Shown here in pieces: positions 60,788 to 64,000 of a DNA stretch of 64,000 bases. Location of the stretch: assembly GCA_008638375.1 (NCBI GenBank), contig CM018036.1, positions 5,890,392 through 5,954,391 on the forward strand. The letters run 5' to 3'. The DNA is from Nyssa sinensis. Its lineage: Eukaryota; Streptophyta; Magnoliopsida; Cornales; Nyssaceae. The notes beneath the pieces were generated by a model. That model had not been told where the DNA came from and searched no databases. It saw only the letters and a program-made list of their open reading frames with translations. The position numbers were made by a program, and so were the translations under genes. Every line of letters begins with the position of its first letter. The first letter of the stretch is position 1.

Positions 60788-63700
60788 TCAAGAATTTGTA
60801 ATAAATTGTATGATGTGTTATTATGTTTAGTAATTTATAATTAAGAATAAAATTTTGAATTGAATAACACTACTCATAAAAGTAGTAGGAGATTTTTATA
60901 AACTCACTAACAAAGTGTTATATATATATATATATTACATACGAAAAATATGGAGAAAAGTGTATCATTAGTGGCAGAAGCCACCCAATGAGTTGATTTG
61001 TTGGCCAATTATTTTGAGACTCTGTAGACTATCTGACTATGCAGGATAAACATGAAGACACCCGATGCTTCAAAAACACTAATCCTCTTTCCTTATTCAT
61101 TTTCCCCTCCTTTTCCACCTTCAGTTTTAATGCTTTCATTCATCACCAAACACTTACAAAAACACTTATCCAATGATCTATACAGCTCTAGTCCTATTGG
61201 CATAGTGCTGCTAACTTCATCTTTTCTATTAAACAATTTTTCTTATATAGAACACGTTTCAATCAAAGAATTAATTAATCATATTCATATCTTCTTTAAA
61301 CTTTTGATTATGATTAGGTCAAGTATAGCTGCTTCTACAGTTCTGTTTGGTATGAATATCAGAACAATAATGAAAGAAAACATAAAATAATTAATAGGCA
61401 AAATATATCTCAATAACATAACTTAATCATAATATTTATCCATTGTTTGTTGCCAAGCTTTTTCTCTTGAGATATATCAAACAAAATATTTGATCCAAAA
61501 AAAGAAAAAGACCACACACAATTATACTTGTTGACAGTTTGGGGAAGTAGATAATGAGTTGGGGATTGAGTAGGAATGACAATTTGTCCCGTTTTGTCAG
61601 GATCTGTCTCGTTCCGTTTTAATGAGATGGGTTTAGAGTGTTCATAAATTTGATCAGAATGAAGTTTTTAAAATTCTGTCAAGTTCAGGGAATGATTACC
61701 CTGTCCCGTTTATCTATTAATTTTTCTTATTATCTTTATAAATACTATATTTATCAATAAATCACATTATAAAAAATTAGTTTTAAAACTTTTCATATTA
61801 CAATCATATTATTTTTTATTGTATTGATTATTTTGACAATAAAATTTTAATTTATTTTAAAAATAAATCAAGATTCGGGACTCAGAATATAAACAAGATC
61901 GAGATTGGAGAAGAATCACCTCATCCGAACTCGTCTTATTGCCGTTCCTAAGAATGAGGGGTACATGGAGGAAGTCTTCCATGTAAAATAGCAAGAGATC
62001 TCAAAATGAGATGATAAGAAAAAAAAAATAGAGACAATCTAAAAATTGATAAAGATTCTTTAAGAGTATAGAGTGGGTATGAATTTGTTCCAGATGACTA
62101 AAAAATTGTGATGACAAGAACACACAATTCAAAGTATCAATCAGTGGCTGATATTTAGGATATGAACATCGTAAGAGATACGATGTCAGGGTATTAATTA
62201 CATTATTATTCATATTGATATAAGAGAATTATTTATAGTAATTTCAATACATACTATAATTAAAAAGTAATATTATTAATAACAAACTAGTCGCGTTAAT
62301 AACTATTATGTAAATTGAAAAATAATTAAAAGTAAATAGTAAAAACAAAAAATAGGTAATTATATATATATATATATATATGAACACATAGGAATAAAAC
62401 ATTAAATATTGTTATATTACTTGTGATAAAATATTATTAAAAATAATTTATTATTTGGCTGAAAACAAGTTGGATGGTAGAGGAATCCATAGTACTAGTA
62501 ATGAAAAAGGGTCCCACAAATCACAATGTTAGGCTGGCTCAGTAGACAAGACAAGGATACCAGTTAGTGTTACCACGTGATGACCACGACCCCACTTTCT
62601 CCCTACCGTCTGCCCCCAAAAAAGGAACGAACTGACTCACGACGCCCATAATCATACATCCCCTCTTCCACCCATGCTCATCCAGATATCATAAAGCTCC
62701 GTTTGGAATTAGATAATTGGGAAGCAATGGAGAAAATGAGAAGTAATTAATTATAAAAATCTCTCTAATATTTTTTATATATATTATATTAATAATATAC
62801 AGATTGTTTTTTTCTTTCTTATACAAAATTTATTATTCACAAGATTAGAATTTTAATTTAAAAATTCAAATGATTAATACTTTAATATACACTAATCTCA
62901 TAAACTTATTTAAAAATTACATTAGAGATTCTTACAATTATTAAATATTATAAAAAATGTGCGTGTAATTATTTTTAAATATTAAATTAAATTTTTTTTT
63001 GTTAACGATAATCTCTCGACTTTTTTGACAAATAAAATCAGTTTAATATCAAAAATTACGAGAGATTTATGTAATTAAGTGTAATTATTTAGAATAAAAA
63101 GTATGCTTTTAGAATTTTGTGATTTATTTTTACTTTTAAAATAATGACAAGCTCTGTTTTTTTAAAAAAAAAAAACCCAAATATCAAGAAGAACTCAAAA
63201 GAAAAAATCAAGGTAAAGCTTAATTTAACTTAAAATGTCACATTGAATTCATTTTTATTAGTGCTGACAATACAATATATCAAAACTTAATATAAAAACA
63301 TTTAAAAAACTCTTCCTAATTTGTTTCTACAAGAAGTGGGAAACAAACAAGGCATAAGAAGTACGTAATACATTAAACAGTGAGGGCCAATAGCATAGCG
63401 CCACGTTTCCATTGGACAGAGGAACGAGAAAATTATTGGCATTCTTGGTGGTAGGAGAGGTTGCGTATTAGAATAAAAAGGTAAGTGGATATACATGAAG
63501 GTACCTCTTCTATTATACTAATCCTGGATAAGAGAAAGGACAAAAGCGGAAAAGTCCAAAATTATAAAACTTTGAAGAGTCGCGGTCACGTGGGATCCTA
63601 CCCTAAATATTCCCGATCCATCATGTGGGACCCTCACCATACCGTCAAGATCGAATCATGCCGTCCTTTTCTGACAACTGCTCGTGCCACGCGCTGTATA

Positions 63701-64000
63701 GGAAAAAAGTTAACGTATTTTAGAGTTGCTCTAAGTCTTATATATCTTGCATTCTTCGTTATCTTACGTCGATAAAAAAAAAAAAACAAAAAAGAATTAC
63801 TCTAATTTGAAAGAATGAAAACACAAATTTTAAATTATTTCATAATTAAAATATCATATTTCATATTATTCTTTATAAAAAAATTTAGTGAAGAGGTCTC
63901 ATCTCTTAAAAAAGATATTTTTTTAAATTTCTCGTAATGATTTTCATAAGATTTTATAAAACTAATAATCACACTGTATCGTGATAATAATTTAATAATG
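58850..64000. other. Gene-less right end of the window
   Basis: AT-rich DNA with microsatellites (TA then GA at 60258-60302; TA at 60753-60786, 60910-60934 and 62361-62381), a MITE (61571-61950) and no recognisable gene. The less AT-rich block at about 63580-63720, with TATATATC-like sequence after it, could be the start of a promoter for a gene beyond the window, but nothing shows this directly. Confidence 0.5.
61571..61950. mobile_element. MITE, probably hAT-like
   Basis: TAGGAATGACAAT at the left matches, in reverse complement, ATTGCCGTTCCTA at the right (11 of 13). GGATTGAG before and AGAATGAG after could be a decayed 8-bp target duplication. Subterminal GTCCCGTTTTGTC and GAACTCGTCTTATT blocks and the AT-rich centre resemble common plant non-autonomous hAT elements. 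Confidence 0.6.

Noticed and set aside
1..64000. CRISPR-like arrays, tRNA genes, operons or a defence-like gene cluster
   Set aside because: The repeats are dispersed or tandem pairs, tRNA-like boxes belong to SINEs, and all genes are ordinary split plant genes with separate promoters.

Overview
The window is nuclear DNA from a flowering plant, most likely a eudicot. The evidence is split plant genes with GT-AG introns, AT-rich intergenic DNA full of TA/CA/GA microsatellites, plant SINE, TRIM, hAT-type and LINE remnants, and plant-specific families (SAUR, BAHD, HVA22, FatB). I cannot name the species. I see no CRISPR, operon, virus, rRNA or true tRNA gene.

Layout. (1) 1-27.4 kb, accessory region: SAUR copy 1 (2202-2618, +), a broken BAHD acyltransferase (about 5965-6575, -), SAUR copy 2 (16555-17019, +) and a nearly intact BAHD gene of the omega-hydroxy-acid/fatty-alcohol feruloyl or caffeoyl transferase type (24509-27309, -). 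Order and orientation repeat, so this looks like an old tandem duplication of a [SAUR, BAHD] block, later filled with MITEs, a small LTR element, a TRIM, LINE debris and SINEs. (2) 29.3-37.9 kb: an 11-coding-exon DEK-family chromatin gene (-). (3) 42.2-48.3 kb: an 8-exon RMI1 gene (+), the OB-fold subunit of the RecQ/Top3/RMI complex, with an intact frame. (4) 49.6-50.45 kb: a 5-exon HVA22d/e-like gene (-), convergent with RMI1, with three ABRE-type G-box cores upstream. (5) 51.9-54.2 kb: a direct segmental duplication in which one copy carries a TRIM and the other keeps the empty site. (6) 55.1-58.85 kb: a 6-exon FatB-like acyl-ACP thioesterase (+). (7) 58.9-64 kb: AT-rich intergenic DNA with a MITE and no gene seen.

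The genes form no single pathway. The BAHD gene (suberin/wax aromatic esters) and the FatB gene (plastid fatty-acid release) both touch lipid metabolism. DEK and RMI1 are both chromatin/recombination factors. This is ordinary plant gene neighbourhood.

The most important caution is that the conserved reading frames of DEK (twice), BAHD (once) and FatB (once) are each broken by an apparent extra single base, while the protein on both sides of each break is conserved. Four same-sign +1 events in about 7 kb of coding sequence look more like uncorrected insertion errors in the assembly than four real mutations. I found no convincing previously undescribed system. The best biological leads are a uORF peptide shared by the two SAUR leaders, the [SAUR, BAHD] duplication, the TRIM with its paralogous empty site, and a FatB-like enzyme lacking the usual N-terminal hydrophobic segment.
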